Shown here: piece after piece, positions 1 to 10,644 of the stretch
How the letters are laid out: each line of letters starts with the position of its first letter
Position numbering within the stretch: position 1 is the first letter of the stretch
NCBI RefSeq assembly: GCF_000012945.1
Contig: NC_007511.1
Span: forward strand, 806,001-870,000
Direction of reading: 5' to 3'
DNA: 64,000 nt
DNA from: Burkholderia lata
GTDB taxonomy: Bacteria; Pseudomonadota; Gammaproteobacteria; Burkholderiales; Burkholderiaceae
The notes under the pieces: generated by a model
What the model saw: the letters and a program-made list of their open reading frames with translations, nothing else
What the model was told of the DNA's origin: nothing
Databases searched by the model: none
Made by a program: the position numbers and the translations under genes

Positions 1-575
1 GTGGCGGCCGCATCGGACGCCCCAGACGCCCCCGAGGTGCCGGCCGGCGCGTGCGGCGCCGCGGGATTTCCGCCCGGCGGCGCGGCGCCGCCGATGCCGA
101 ACTGTACGGGCGACGCCGCGCCGAGATTGGTGCCGGGCGCCATCGCCGCGAAGTGGCTGGCATAGACGATGTAGGTGCCCGCGCTCGCGGCCCGCGCGCC
201 GCCCGGCGCGACGAACGCGGCGACCGGCACCGGCGAGCCGAGGATGGCCTTGATGATCTGCCGCATCGACGTGTCGAGGCCGCCGGGCGTGTCGAGCTGC
301 AGGATCGCGAGCGGCGCGTGCTGGCGGGCCGCGCGGTCGAGCGAGCGGACAATGAAATCGGCACTGGCCGGGCCGATCGCGCCGTTGATCGGGATCACGA
401 CCACCGGGCGGGCGGCGGCGGGTGCCTCGGCTGGCGATGGCGCGGCGACCGCCGCACACACGACGAGCAGCGCCGCGAACAGCGCGGCGCGCGCGACCCG
501 CGCGGACAGCGGGTGACGAGGGTGGCCGCCGGGCGTGGCAGGCGCCGGCGGCGGCCCATGACGATGAAAGTGCAT
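1..575 (-). CDS. NfeD-family membrane-bound serine protease (ClpP class), N-terminal part, cut by window edge
   Basis: Read on the minus strand from the ATG at 575-573, this frame stays open to base 1, giving about 191 residues with no stop. An N-terminal hydrophobic stretch (about residues 22-42, [16 protein letters not shown]) looks like a signal or anchor. It is followed by a ClpP/SppA-like fold with [18 protein letters not shown], then [13 protein letters not shown], and RAASAGTYI, whose Ser fits the nucleophile of the Pyrococcus 1510-N type STOPP proteases. Family members cut the C-terminal region of stomatin-like proteins at the membrane. The downstream catalytic Lys region and the C-terminal NfeD beta-barrel lie outside the window. 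A Gly/Ala/Pro-rich insertion begins just before the edge. The plus-strand frame over the same bases is a high-GC shadow. Confidence 0.85.
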   Translation of the reverse strand, partial: MHFHRHGPPPAPATPGGHPRHPLSARVARAALFAALLVVCAAVAAPSPAEAPAAARPVVVIPINGAIGPASADFIVRSLDRAARQHAPLAILQLDTPGGLDTSMRQIIKAILGSPVPVAAFVAPGGARAASAGTYIVYASHFAAMAPGTNLGAASPVQFGIGGAAPPGGNPAAPHAPAGTSGASGASDAAA

Positions 576-696
576 CGCGGCGTCCGGGCGGCGCGCGGCC
601 GCGTGTCGTCCGGCTGGCGGAAAGGGCGTAGGCCCGATGCTTAAAGATTAGGCGGTTTCGGCACAAAGCGCGAAGCGACGGCCGTGCCGGCCCGCT

Positions 697-1731
697 TCAG
701 CTCGCGCCGCCGCCCCGCGCGAGCACTTCGTCGCGATAGTCGGCCGGGCTGCGCCCGCTCCATTTGCGGAACGCGCGGTAGAACGCGCTCGGTTCCGCGA
801 ACCCGGTCGCGGCCGCGACGTCGGCGATCGTGCGCGCGGGGTCGGCCAGCGCCTCAAACGCGAGATCGCGCCGCAGCGTGTCCTTGATCGACTGGTACGC
901 GTGGCCTTCCTGATGCAGCTTGCGGCGCAGCGTGGCCTCGGCCACGTGCAGCCGCGCGGCCATCCCGCCGGCGCCGGGCCAGGCGGCCGGCGGCATTCCG
1001 CGGAGCACCGCACGCACGCGCTGCGCGAGCGCGTTCGGGTTGCGGTACTTGACGATGAAGCTAGCCGGCGCGTTGCGCAGGAACGTCTTCAGCGTCTTCG
1101 CGTTCTGCACGACCGGCAGCGTCGCGAATTCGGGATCGAAATCGACATACGAATCGGGTTCGTTGAATCGCATGTCGTCACAGAACATCGACGGGTATTC
1201 GTGGTCGGCGGGCGGCGTGTCGCAGCGGAAGCTCGCATGCAGCAGCGGGATGCGCCGCCCGATCAGCCAGCAGGTGAGCCCGTAGACGATGATGAAATAG
1301 GTCGCGTACGTGAACATCGCGGGCGTCGCGCCGTTGTTGCGGTGCACGAAGCGCAGCCGCACGCGCTGCGGGTTCGCGTCGAGCTCCGCGTGCAGGTCGT
1401 CGAGCACGCAGTGCATGAAATTCACCGCGCGCGCCATCGCGTGCAGGCCGTCCCGCGCGGACAGCGCCGCCTGGCTCATCGCGATGAAGCTGCCGCTGCG
1501 CATCGGGTGGCGATCCTGCCCGAAAAACTCGTCGTCGAGCGTGCGCGCGATCGCGTTCCACAGCGCGCCGTATTGCTGCGCGGAGACCCGTGCGCGCGGC
1601 TGCCCGAGCAGCGCGGGCGCGATGCCGGCCTGCGCGAGCAGCGGCTCGGCGGCGACGCCGCGCCGGGTCGCGAGCGCGACGCTGTAAGCGACGAGGCTGA
1701 TCGCGACGGTTCCCTTGTCTTCCTGCTTCAT
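697..1731 (-). CDS. AraC-family transcriptional regulator, probable regulator of the valine-degradation operon
   Basis: A 344-residue protein. The N-terminal two thirds matches the arabinose-binding-like ligand domain of OruR/ArgR-type AraC regulators. The C-terminal about 90 residues carry the double helix-turn-helix, with LRRKLHQEGHAYQSIKD and the second helix ending GFAEPSAFYRAFRKWSGRSP. I chose the ATG at 1731-1729 (MKQEDKGTV) because upstream in-frame sequence is Arg/Cys-rich and not protein-like. It is divergent from the acyl-CoA dehydrogenase gene with 137 bp between the starts, an arrangement like mmsR/mmsAB in Pseudomonas. Activation of the mms operon, and the ligand, are therefore inference; the sequence does not show them. 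The family assignment is firm. Confidence 0.9.
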   Translation of the reverse strand: MKQEDKGTVAISLVAYSVALATRRGVAAEPLLAQAGIAPALLGQPRARVSAQQYGALWNAIARTLDDEFFGQDRHPMRSGSFIAMSQAALSARDGLHAMARAVNFMHCVLDDLHAELDANPQRVRLRFVHRNNGATPAMFTYATYFIIVYGLTCWLIGRRIPLLHASFRCDTPPADHEYPSMFCDDMRFNEPDSYVDFDPEFATLPVVQNAKTLKTFLRNAPASFIVKYRNPNALAQRVRAVLRGMPPAAWPGAGGMAARLHVAEATLRRKLHQEGHAYQSIKDTLRRDLAFEALADPARTIADVAAATGFAEPSAFYRAFRKWSGRSPADYRDEVLARGGGAS

Positions 1732-1754
1732 CCGTGCCGCCGGTGTGGCAAAAA

Positions 1755-3002
<1,248 letters not shown>

Positions 3003-3097
3003 GCCGCGGCGGTTGCCCCGGCGACAACGTCAGCAGGGCACGAGGGCAGCGCGGCGAACGCGGCACGCAATGACGTGACCGTGCGCCGCAACAGAGG

Positions 3098-3131
3098 CAA
3101 CCGGGCATGGGCTGCAGCGCATACCCGGTTG
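3098..3131 (+). promoter_or_regulatory. Intergenic hairpin between acyl-CoA dehydrogenase and acyl-CoA synthetase genes
   Basis: CAACCGGG at 3098-3105 pairs exactly with CCCGGTTG at 3124-3131 around an 18-base loop. It sits in a 227-bp spacer inside an otherwise tight operon and has no T-run after it. It could be an attenuator, an RNA-processing or stability element, or part of an internal promoter. Confidence 0.35.
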
Positions 3132-3229
3132 ACCGCGACGCATGGAGACTTGCCAGCGCATGGGATCCACGTAAGCGACAAGGCGCTCACGCGGGTCGAC
3201 CGCACGAGGCACGGAGACTGGAGGACACG

Positions 3230-4936
3230 ATGACGGTACAGGCATTCCTGAACGCACGCGACTTTCTGCTGCGCCATCGCACCGACTACGAAACCGCTTA
3301 CCGCGAGTTCGAGTGGCCGGTGCTCGACGCGTTCAACTGGGCGCTCGACTACTTCGACCCGATGGCGCGCGGCAACGACCAGCCCGCGCTGTGGATCGTC
3401 GACGCGGCGACCGGCACGGGCGATCCGTATTCGTTCGCGCAGATGTCCGAGCGTTCGTCGCGGATCGCGAACTGGCTGCGCTCGATCGGCGTCGTGCGCG
3501 GCGACCGGATCCTGCTGATGCTGCCGAACCGTGTCGAGCTGTGGGACGCGATGCTCGCCGCGATGAAGCTCGGCGCGATCGTGCTGCCTGCTACCACCCA
3601 ACTGTCTCCCGACGACGTTCGCGACCGCGTGCAGATCGGCGGCGCGAAATACGCGATCGTCGACGAGAACGAAACCGCCAAATTCGAACAGCCGGATCTC
3701 GGCCTCGCGCAGAAGATCGTCGCCGGCGCACCACGCGCGGGCTGGCTCGCGATGAACGACGGCTATGCGGCGAGCGCCGAATTCAACCCGGACGCCGTCA
3801 CGCAGTCGAACGAAGCGATGCTGCTGTACTTCACATCGGGCACGACGTCGAAGCCGAAGCTCGTCGAGCATACGCACCGCACCTATCCGGTCGGCCATCT
3901 GTCGACGATGTACTGGATCGGCCTGCAGCCGGGCGACATCCACTGGAACATCAGCTCGCCGGGCTGGGCGAAGCACGCGTGGAGCTGCTTCTTTGCACCG
4001 TGGAACGCGCAGGCGTGCGTGTTCGCGTTCAACTACGCGCGCTTCGAGCCGAAGGTGGTGCTCGATGCGCTCGTCAAATACCAGGTGACGACGCTGTGCG
4101 CGCCGCCGACCGTGTGGCGCATGCTCGTGCAGCAGCCGCTCGCGTCGTTCGATGTGAAGCTGCGCGAGATCGTCGGCGCGGGCGAGCCGCTGAATCCCGA
4201 GATCATCGAGCGCGTGAAGAAGGCGTGGGGCATCGCGATCCGTGACGGCTACGGCCAGACCGAAACGACCTGCCTGATCGGCAACTCGCCGGGCCAGCCG
4301 GTCGTCGCGGGTTCGATGGGCCGGCCGCTGCCCGGTTACCGCATTGCGCTGCTCGACCCGGACGGCATGCCCGTGACCGAAGGCGAGGTCGCGCTGCCGA
4401 TCGGCGCCGACGTCACGCGCCCGGTCGGGCTGATGAACGGCTATGCGAACAACCCCGACGCGACGGCCTACGCGATGCGCGACGGCCACTACCGCACGTC
4501 GGACATCGCGATGCGCGGCGACGACGGTTACTACGTGTACATCGGCCGCGCGGACGACGTGTTCAAGTCGTCCGACTACCGGCTCAGCCCGTTCGAACTC
4601 GAAAGCGTGCTGATCGAGCATCCGGCGATCGCCGAGGCGGCTGTCGTGCCGAGCCCCGACCCCGTGCGGCTGTCGGTGCCGAAGACCTTCATCACGCTGC
4701 GCCAGGGCTACGAGGAAAGCCCCGAACTCGCGCTGGAAATCTTCCGTTTCTCGCGCGAGAAGCTCGCGCCGTACAAGCGCATTCGCCGCCTCCAGTTCGC
4801 GGAGCTGCCGAAGACGATCTCGGGGAAGATCCGCCGCGTCGAATTGCGCCGCCGCGAGATCGAGCGTGGCGACGACGCAAGTGAACGGATGCCCGGCGAA
4901 TACTGGGAAGAAGATTTCGCCGCTGAATTGAAGTGA
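3230..4936 (+). CDS. AMP-forming acyl-CoA synthetase (ANL superfamily)
   Basis: A 568-residue adenylating enzyme. The phosphate-binding signature LLYFTSGTTSKPK lies near residue 200, the adenylate motif DGYGQTETT follows, then YRTSDIAMRGDDGYY and the hinge region. The C-terminal KTISGKIRRVELR contains the lysine needed for adenylation. The start ATG follows GGAGACTGGAGG. Family members convert a free acid, ATP and CoA to acyl-CoA, AMP and PPi. The overall pattern is closest to the acetyl/propionyl/medium-chain branch. Placed between an acyl-CoA dehydrogenase and mmsA, it probably activates a branched or short acid such as isobutyrate or propionate, letting the pathway start from or recycle free acid. 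Substrate is inference. Confidence 0.88.
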   Translation: MTVQAFLNARDFLLRHRTDYETAYREFEWPVLDAFNWALDYFDPMARGNDQPALWIVDAATGTGDPYSFAQMSERSSRIANWLRSIGVVRGDRILLMLPNRVELWDAMLAAMKLGAIVLPATTQLSPDDVRDRVQIGGAKYAIVDENETAKFEQPDLGLAQKIVAGAPRAGWLAMNDGYAASAEFNPDAVTQSNEAMLLYFTSGTTSKPKLVEHTHRTYPVGHLSTMYWIGLQPGDIHWNISSPGWAKHAWSCFFAPWNAQACVFAFNYARFEPKVVLDALVKYQVTTLCAPPTVWRMLVQQPLASFDVKLREIVGAGEPLNPEIIERVKKAWGIAIRDGYGQTETTCLIGNSPGQPVVAGSMGRPLPGYRIALLDPDGMPVTEGEVALPIGADVTRPVGLMNGYANNPDATAYAMRDGHYRTSDIAMRGDDGYYVYIGRADDVFKSSDYRLSPFELESVLIEHPAIAEAAVVPSPDPVRLSVPKTFITLRQGYEESPELALEIFRFSREKLAPYKRIRRLQFAELPKTISGKIRRVELRRREIERGDDASERMPGEYWEEDFAAELK

Positions 4937-5046
4937 CGTGACCGCGGGCCGCGCGCGCCGCATTCCGCGGCCGCCGCCCGCAGCCGAATTGAACCGGCCG
5001 CGCGGCGCTATCGCGCTACGCGGCCCTCTGCCAGGAGATTGGATCG

Positions 5047-6561
5047 ATGAACGCGAATTCGAAAGACGTGCCGACGGTCAAACTGCTGATCGACGGCGCC
5101 TTCGTCGAGTCCGCCACGAACGAGTGGCGCGACATCGTCAACCCGGCGACGCAGCAGGTGCTCGCGCGCGTGCCGTTCGCGACCGTCGCGGAAGTCGACG
5201 CGGCCGTGCAGGCCGCGCACACCGCGTACGCGACGTGGAAGAACACGCCGATCGCCGCGCGCATGCGCATCATGCTGAAGTTCCAGGATCTCGTGCGCAC
5301 GAACCAGCAGCGCATCGCGAAGACGCTGACGGCCGAGCAGGGCAAGACGATTCCCGATGCCGAAGGCGACATCTTCCGCGGCCTCGAAGTGGTCGAGCAT
5401 GCCTGCTCGATCGGTTCGCTGCAGCTCGGCGAATTCGCGGAGAACGTCGCGGGTGGCGTGGATACCTACACGCTGCGCCAGCCGCTCGGCGTGTGCGCAG
5501 GCATCACGCCGTTCAACTTCCCCGCGATGATTCCGCTGTGGATGTTCCCGATGGCGATCGTCTGCGGCAACACGTTCGTGCTGAAACCGTCGGAACAGGA
5601 CCCGCTGTCGACGATGGAGCTCGTCGAGCTCGCGGTCGAGGCCGGCGTACCGAAAGGGGTGCTGAACGTCGTGCACGGCGGCAAGGAAGTGGTCGATGCG
5701 ATCTGCACGCATCCGCTCGTGAAGGCGATCTCGTTCGTCGGCTCGACGGCGGTCGGCACGCACGTGTACAACCTCGGCAGCGCGAACGGCAAGCGCGTGC
5801 AGTCGATGATGGGCGCGAAGAACCACGCCGTCGTGTTGCCCGACGCGAACCGCGAGCAGGCGATCAACGCGCTCGTCGGTGCGGGCTTCGGCGCGGCCGG
5901 CCAGCGCTGCATGGCAACGTCGGTCGCGGTGCTCGTCGGCAACGCGCGCGACTGGCTGCCGGACATCGTCGCGAAGGCGAAGGCGCTGAAGGTCAATGCG
6001 GGCGCGGAAGCCGGCACGGATGTCGGGCCGGTCGTGTCGAAGGCCGCGAAGGAACGCATCCTGTCGCTGATCGACGCGGGCGTGAAGGAAGGCGCGAAGC
6101 TCGAACTCGACGGCCGCGACGTGAAGGTGACCGGCTATGAGCACGGCAACTTCGTCGGCCCGACGATCTTCTCGGGCGTGAAGACCGGCATGTCGGTCTA
6201 CACGCATGAAATCTTCGGCCCGGTGCTGGTCGTGATGGAAGCCGATACGCTCGACGAAGCGATCGCGCTCGTCAACGCGAACCCGTTCGGCAACGGCGTC
6301 GGCCTGTTCACGCAGAGCGGCGCGGCCGCACGCAAGTTCCAGAGCGAGATCGACATCGGCCAGGTCGGCATCAACATCCCGATCCCGGTGCCCGTGCCGT
6401 TCTTCAGCTTCACGGGCTCGCGCGGCTCGAAGCTCGGCGATCTCGGCCCGTACGGCAAGCAGGTCGTGCAGTTCTACACTCAGACCAAGACGGTCACCGC
6501 ACGCTGGTTCGACGACGATACGACGGCCGGCCCGGTGAATACGACGATCCGGCTGCACTGA
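5047..6561 (+). CDS. mmsA: CoA-acylating methylmalonate-semialdehyde dehydrogenase
   Basis: A 504-residue ALDH-superfamily enzyme, the usual MmsA length. It converts methylmalonate semialdehyde, NAD+ and CoA to propionyl-CoA, CO2 and NADH, the last step of valine breakdown and part of thymine and inositol routes. Diagnostic segments are [27 protein letters not shown], the nucleophile region GAAGQRCMA with the catalytic Cys, and [14 protein letters not shown] at the C-terminus. Acylating MmsA enzymes typically have Asn or other substitutions where hydrolytic ALDHs have the general-base Glu; here [14 protein letters not shown] fits that class. The RBS AGGAG precedes the ATG. mmsB follows 18 bp downstream. 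Confidence 0.96.
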   Translation: MNANSKDVPTVKLLIDGAFVESATNEWRDIVNPATQQVLARVPFATVAEVDAAVQAAHTAYATWKNTPIAARMRIMLKFQDLVRTNQQRIAKTLTAEQGKTIPDAEGDIFRGLEVVEHACSIGSLQLGEFAENVAGGVDTYTLRQPLGVCAGITPFNFPAMIPLWMFPMAIVCGNTFVLKPSEQDPLSTMELVELAVEAGVPKGVLNVVHGGKEVVDAICTHPLVKAISFVGSTAVGTHVYNLGSANGKRVQSMMGAKNHAVVLPDANREQAINALVGAGFGAAGQRCMATSVAVLVGNARDWLPDIVAKAKALKVNAGAEAGTDVGPVVSKAAKERILSLIDAGVKEGAKLELDGRDVKVTGYEHGNFVGPTIFSGVKTGMSVYTHEIFGPVLVVMEADTLDEAIALVNANPFGNGVGLFTQSGAAARKFQSEIDIGQVGINIPIPVPVPFFSFTGSRGSKLGDLGPYGKQVVQFYTQTKTVTARWFDDDTTAGPVNTTIRLH

Positions 6562-6579
6562 GCGACGGAGGACACGAAC

Positions 6580-7479
6580 ATGAAAATCGGATTTATCGGC
6601 CTCGGCCACATGGGTGCGCCGATGGCGCTGAACCTGCTGAAAGCCGGCCACGAAGTGCACGCATTCGACCTGAGCGCCGATGCATTGCGCGCGCTGCAGG
6701 ATGCCGGCGCACAGGTGGCTGCATCGCCGCGCGATGCGGCATCGGGCGCGACGTTCGTCATCACGATGCTGCCGGCCGCACCGCACGTGCGCTCGGTGCT
6801 GTCCGGCGAGAACGGCGTGCTCGCCGGCCTCGGCGCGGGCGCGACCGTGATCGATTCGAGCACGATCGACCCGGCGAGCGCGCAGGCGTTCGGCGCGCTC
6901 GTGCGCGAGCACGGCGGCGCGTTCGTCGATGCGCCCGTGTCGGGCGGCACCGGCGGCGCGGCGGCCGGCACGCTGACCTTCATGGTCGGTGGCAGCGACG
7001 CGGATTTCGAGCGCGTGAAGCCGGTGCTCGCGGGCATGGGCAAGAACATCGTCCACTGCGGCGCGACGGGGATGGGGCAGGTCGCGAAGGTCTGCAACAA
7101 CCTCGTGCTCGGTATCTCGATGGCGGCCGTGTCGGAGGCGATGTCACTCGGCGTCGCGCTCGGCATCGACCCGAAGGTGCTGGCCGGCATCGTCAACACG
7201 TCGACGGGCCGCTGCTGGAGCTCGGATACCTATAACCCGTATCCGGGCGTGATCGATACCGCGCCGTCGTCGCGCGGGTACTCGGGCGGCTTCGGCACCG
7301 ACCTGATGCTGAAGGATCTCGGCCTCGCGAACGATGCGGCGAAGCAGGCCCGCCAGCCTGTTTATCTCGGCGCGCTCGCGCAGCAGCTGTACCAGACGAT
7401 GAGCAGCCGTGGCGACGGCCAGCTCGATTTCTCGGCGGTGATCCGCCTGTACCAACCGGCAACGAAGAAGGACGCGTGA
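6580..7479 (+). CDS. mmsB: 3-hydroxyisobutyrate dehydrogenase
   Basis: A 299-residue beta-hydroxyacid dehydrogenase. The N-terminal Rossmann motif GFIGLGHMGAPMALNLLKAG binds NAD(P), DAPVSGGTGGAAAGTLTFMV is the substrate-binding signature, and GMGQVAKVCNNL holds the catalytic Lys. It oxidises (S)-3-hydroxyisobutyrate to methylmalonate semialdehyde, feeding MmsA encoded just upstream. A GGAGG RBS precedes the ATG. Its TGA overlaps the next gene's ATG by one base (TGATG), which points to translational coupling. Length and motifs are standard. Confidence 0.96.
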   Translation: MKIGFIGLGHMGAPMALNLLKAGHEVHAFDLSADALRALQDAGAQVAASPRDAASGATFVITMLPAAPHVRSVLSGENGVLAGLGAGATVIDSSTIDPASAQAFGALVREHGGAFVDAPVSGGTGGAAAGTLTFMVGGSDADFERVKPVLAGMGKNIVHCGATGMGQVAKVCNNLVLGISMAAVSEAMSLGVALGIDPKVLAGIVNTSTGRCWSSDTYNPYPGVIDTAPSSRGYSGGFGTDLMLKDLGLANDAAKQARQPVYLGALAQQLYQTMSSRGDGQLDFSAVIRLYQPATKKDA

Positions 7480-8270
7480 TGATCGAACTGGACTACGTCG
7501 ACGACGGCGCGATCGCGTGCGCGACGCTCAAGCGTCCGCCCGCGAACGCCTTTACCGCCGACGGGCTGCAGCAACTGCAGGAAACCGTCGCCGAACTGAA
7601 TGCGAACCCGCGCGTGCGCGCGCTGGTGATCACCGGCGACGGCCCGAAGTTCTTCAGTGCCGGTGCCGACCTCAACACGTTCGCCGAAGGCGACCGCGCG
7701 GTGGCACGCGCGATGGCGTCGCGCTTCGGCGCGGCGTTCGAGGCGCTGCACGACGCGCGCGTCGTGACCATCGCGGCGATCAACGGCTATGCGATGGGCG
7801 GCGGGCTCGAATGCGCGCTCGCGTGCGACCTGCGAATCGCGGAGACGCATGCGCAGATGGCGCTGCCCGAGCCGTCGGTCGGCCTGCTGCCGTGCGGGCT
7901 GGGCACGCAGACGCTGCCCTGGCTCGTCGGCGAAGGCTGGGCGAAGAAGATCATCCTGACCGGTGCGCGTGTCGACGCAGCCACGGCGCTGCGGATCGGC
8001 CTCGTCGAGGACGTCGTGGAGTCGGGCGCGTCGCGCGATGCCGCGCTGGCGCTCGCGCGCAACGTCGCGCGGCAGAGCCCGCACGCGGTCGCGTACAGCA
8101 AGGAGCTGATCGGCCTCGCGCGCCGCGGCGTGCCGCGCAGCGCGGCGCTCGCGGTCGAGCGCGAACGCTTCGTCGACCTGTTCGACACGAACGATCCGCG
8201 CGAAGGCGTGGCCGCGTTTCTCGGCAAGCGCGCGCCGCAGTGGAATACGGACGGAGAGCCGCAACGATGA
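7479..8270 (+). CDS. Enoyl-CoA hydratase/isomerase family protein (probable methacrylyl-CoA hydratase)
   Basis: A 263-residue crotonase-fold protein. The oxyanion-hole segments are KFFSAGADLNTFAEG (near residue 62) and NGYAMGGGLECALACDLRIA (near 103), followed by LPEPSVGLLPCGLGTQTLPWLVGEGWAKKI. The first catalytic position reads GGGLECALA and the second is PEPSVGLLP, where hydratases keep a Glu. The ATG at 7479 overlaps the mmsB stop; a GTG one codon earlier is possible. Within this operon the expected reaction is hydration of methacrylyl-CoA to 3-hydroxyisobutyryl-CoA. It overlaps the next gene by four bases (ATGA). The precise substrate is inferred from context. Confidence 0.88.
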   Translation: MIELDYVDDGAIACATLKRPPANAFTADGLQQLQETVAELNANPRVRALVITGDGPKFFSAGADLNTFAEGDRAVARAMASRFGAAFEALHDARVVTIAAINGYAMGGGLECALACDLRIAETHAQMALPEPSVGLLPCGLGTQTLPWLVGEGWAKKIILTGARVDAATALRIGLVEDVVESGASRDAALALARNVARQSPHAVAYSKELIGLARRGVPRSAALAVERERFVDLFDTNDPREGVAAFLGKRAPQWNTDGEPQR

Positions 8271-9406
8271 GCACGCCGGTGACGAATCACGACGCGTTCG
8301 CGGAGCACGCACCCGAGGTGCTGTTCCGCGTGGTGAATCGCGTGGCGCTGATCACGCTGAACCGGCCGGCCGCGCTCAATGCGCTGTCGTACGCGATGAT
8401 CGGCGAGCTGGCCGCGCTGCTCGAGCGCTGCCGCAATGACGACCAGATCGTCGCGGTCGTGCTGCGCGGCGCGGGCGAGAAGGGCTTCTGCGCGGGCGGC
8501 GACGTGCGCGCGCTGTACAAGATGGTCGCGCAGCGCGAAACCTGGCTGCCGTTCTTCGTCGACGAATACCGGCTCGACTACGCGATCCATACGTTCCCGA
8601 AGCCGGTGGTCGCGCTGATGGACGGCGTGACGATGGGCGGCGGCATGGGCCTCGCGCAGGGCGCGGCGCTGCGCGTCGCGACCGAGCGCAGCAAGATCGC
8701 GATGCCGGAGACGCGCATCGGCCTCGTGCCCGACGTCGGCGCGACGCATTTCCTGTCGCGCATGCCGGTCGAACTCGAGCTGTACGTCGGGCTGACCGGC
8801 GCGATGCTGTCGGGCGCCGATGCGCTGACCGCGAAGCTCGCGGATCTGTGCGTGCCGTCCGCGTGGCTCGACACGTTCGAGACGCGCATCGAAAGCGTCA
8901 AGTGGGAAGGCGATGCGCTGCCGTTGCTGCGCAAGGTGTTCGAGCCGCCGTGCAACGTCGTGCCGCACGCGGCGCTCGACGGCCAGATGCCGTGGATCGT
9001 GCGTCACTTCGACAAGCGTTCGACCGTCGAGCGGATCGTCGCGACGCTGACGCAGGATCTTGCGCGTGAGGACCTGTCGCGCGAGCACCGTCAATGGCTG
9101 CAGACGACCCTCGATGCGCTCACCGGCCACTCGCCGACGATGCTGTACGTGACCCGCGAGGCGCTTCTGCGCGGCCGGCAGATGACGCTGGCCGAATCGT
9201 TCCGGATGGAGCTCGGCATCGTCGCGCGCGCGATCGAGGAAGGCGACTTCTGCGAAGGCGTGCGCGCCCATCTCGTCGACAAGGATCGCAAGCCGCGCTG
9301 GGCGCCCGCGTCGCTCGTCGAACTGCGCGCCGAACGCGTGCGGCATTTCCTCACGTCGCCGTGGAAGCTGTTCGCGCATCCGCTGGCGGCGCTGGGCGCG
9401 GATTGA
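8267..9406 (+). CDS. 3-hydroxyisobutyryl-CoA hydrolase-like enoyl-CoA hydratase/isomerase family protein
   Basis: A 379-residue crotonase-superfamily protein, longer than hydratases and matching the HIBCH branch. Key segments are GAGEKGFCAGGDVRALYK, VALMDGVTMGGGMGLAQGA and IAMPETRIGLVPDVGATHFL, the last typical of 3-hydroxyisobutyryl-CoA hydrolases. The C-terminal extension with LTGHSPTMLYVTREALLRG is also HIBCH-like. It releases free 3-hydroxyisobutyrate, the substrate of MmsB, and so completes the valine route encoded here. The ATG overlaps the previous stop by four bases. A strong terminator follows at 9434, so this is the last gene of the operon. Confidence 0.9.
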   Translation: MSTPVTNHDAFAEHAPEVLFRVVNRVALITLNRPAALNALSYAMIGELAALLERCRNDDQIVAVVLRGAGEKGFCAGGDVRALYKMVAQRETWLPFFVDEYRLDYAIHTFPKPVVALMDGVTMGGGMGLAQGAALRVATERSKIAMPETRIGLVPDVGATHFLSRMPVELELYVGLTGAMLSGADALTAKLADLCVPSAWLDTFETRIESVKWEGDALPLLRKVFEPPCNVVPHAALDGQMPWIVRHFDKRSTVERIVATLTQDLAREDLSREHRQWLQTTLDALTGHSPTMLYVTREALLRGRQMTLAESFRMELGIVARAIEEGDFCEGVRAHLVDKDRKPRWAPASLVELRAERVRHFLTSPWKLFAHPLAALGAD

Positions 9407-9433
9407 TCTGTCGGCATCGGCCGGCGGCGTGCA

Positions 9434-9466
9434 AGGCGGCACATGTTTCGGCATGTGCCGCTTTTC
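9434..9466 (+). terminator. Rho-independent terminator of the valine-degradation operon
   Basis: A perfect 10-bp stem pairs GCGGCACATG (9436-9445) with CATGTGCCGC (9452-9461) around a TTTCGG loop. It is followed at once by TTTT and preceded by AA. It lies 29 bp after the last stop codon of the operon. Confidence 0.85.
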
Positions 9467-9545
9467 TGTTTCGAGTCCGACATTTCATTCAAGCCGCTTC
9501 CAATTGCATTTCCATGCGGATTTTCCGGAGCCAGGTCGCTTCCCG

Positions 9546-10589
9546 ATGAAAACTCTTGCGTATCTTGCCTGCCTGACCGCGGTCGGGCTCGTGCTGCGGG
9601 TTGCGGGCGTGCCGCATGGCCTGCTGCTCGGCGCGATTCTCGCCGCGTCGATCGCAACCAGCCGGTTCGGTTTCGCCCCCAGGCTGCGCTTCGGCCTCGA
9701 ATTCGTGCAGATCGTGCTCGGCACGGCCACCGGCTTGCTGTTCAGGTCGTGGGACACGCAGATGGTCGTCTCGATCGTGCCGAGCCTGGGCGTCCTGCTC
9801 GTGTGCCTGGCCACGCAGATCGTGGTCGGCAGTCTTTGGCTGTCCCGCGTCTCGGGCTGGAACCGGGCCGATTCACTGCTGGCCGTCTATCCCGGCGCAC
9901 TCGCCGCGGTATTCGACCTGCTGGAATCCGAGCGCGCGTCGGCCAAGGTGATCGTCGTGCATCTCGTGCGGCTCCTGTCGATCACGGTCCTGGTCAGTTG
10001 TTTCATTCCGGCGCAGGCGGGCGCGCCGCAGCAAGCGGCTGTCGCTGCATTGCCGGTCGACACGTGGCTGGCGCTGGCCGCGTTGGTGGCGCTGTGCGTG
10101 CTGGCCGGGCGGGCGTTGCTCGGGCTCGGTGTGCCGGCGCCGTTCATGATCACGGCCATCGTGCTGACCGGCGTGTTCGTGCGCGCGGGATGGCTGCATG
10201 ACGTCGAGGTGCCGGCGTGGTGCGTCGATGCGGCGTCGGTCATCCTGGGCGCGCTGATCGGTGCGCAGTTCCGGCAGATCACGCTGGCGGACGGGTTGCG
10301 ATACGGCCGAACCGGCCTTGCGTGCATCGCGCTGATGCTGACGGTGGCCGGTGCGTTCGCGTGGGGGATGGCGCGGCTGTCCGGCTACGGCGTGCTGCCG
10401 CTGTGGCTCTCGTATGCACCCGGGGCCATCGAGACGATCACGATCGTCGCCTATGGCGGCGGGTTGAACGTCGTGTTCGTCCTGTCTCATCATCTGACGC
10501 GGCTGGTCGTGCTGCACTTCGCGCCGGCGGCACTCGCCCGCGCGCGCCGCCGGCGCATGCTGGCGATCGACGGCGGCGACGCGACGTAG
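9546..10589 (+). CDS. AbrB-type multi-pass membrane protein (ammonia monooxygenase-like family)
   Basis: A 347-residue, very hydrophobic protein with about ten membrane segments arranged as two similar halves. LAACLTAVGLVLRVAGVPHGLLLG-type glycine-rich segments and LSYAPGAIETITIVAYGGG match the AbrB duplication family (PF05145), often misnamed ammonia monooxygenase. No catalytic residues are known for this family, and a transport or regulatory membrane role is assumed. The ATG at 9546 starts a good first membrane helix, whereas the longer in-frame sequence overlaps the terminator. It stands alone after the valine operon and is convergent with the LysR gene that follows. Confidence 0.8.
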   Translation: MKTLAYLACLTAVGLVLRVAGVPHGLLLGAILAASIATSRFGFAPRLRFGLEFVQIVLGTATGLLFRSWDTQMVVSIVPSLGVLLVCLATQIVVGSLWLSRVSGWNRADSLLAVYPGALAAVFDLLESERASAKVIVVHLVRLLSITVLVSCFIPAQAGAPQQAAVAALPVDTWLALAALVALCVLAGRALLGLGVPAPFMITAIVLTGVFVRAGWLHDVEVPAWCVDAASVILGALIGAQFRQITLADGLRYGRTGLACIALMLTVAGAFAWGMARLSGYGVLPLWLSYAPGAIETITIVAYGGGLNVVFVLSHHLTRLVVLHFAPAALARARRRRMLAIDGGDAT

Positions 10590-10644
10590 CGCGGGCAGGG
10601 CGGAGATGTCGCCCGTACGGGCGCGGCACCGTGCGCAGTCCTGC

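Noticed and set aside
51..644. Plus-strand open frames over the first 640 bases
   Set aside because: Translations are Arg/Gly-rich; the minus strand encodes a recognisable NfeD protease with signal peptide and Ser motif.
9887..10517. Minus-strand frames opposite the AbrB-type gene
   Set aside because: Gln/Arg/His-rich readings without a ribosome-binding site; the plus strand has a clear multi-helix membrane protein.
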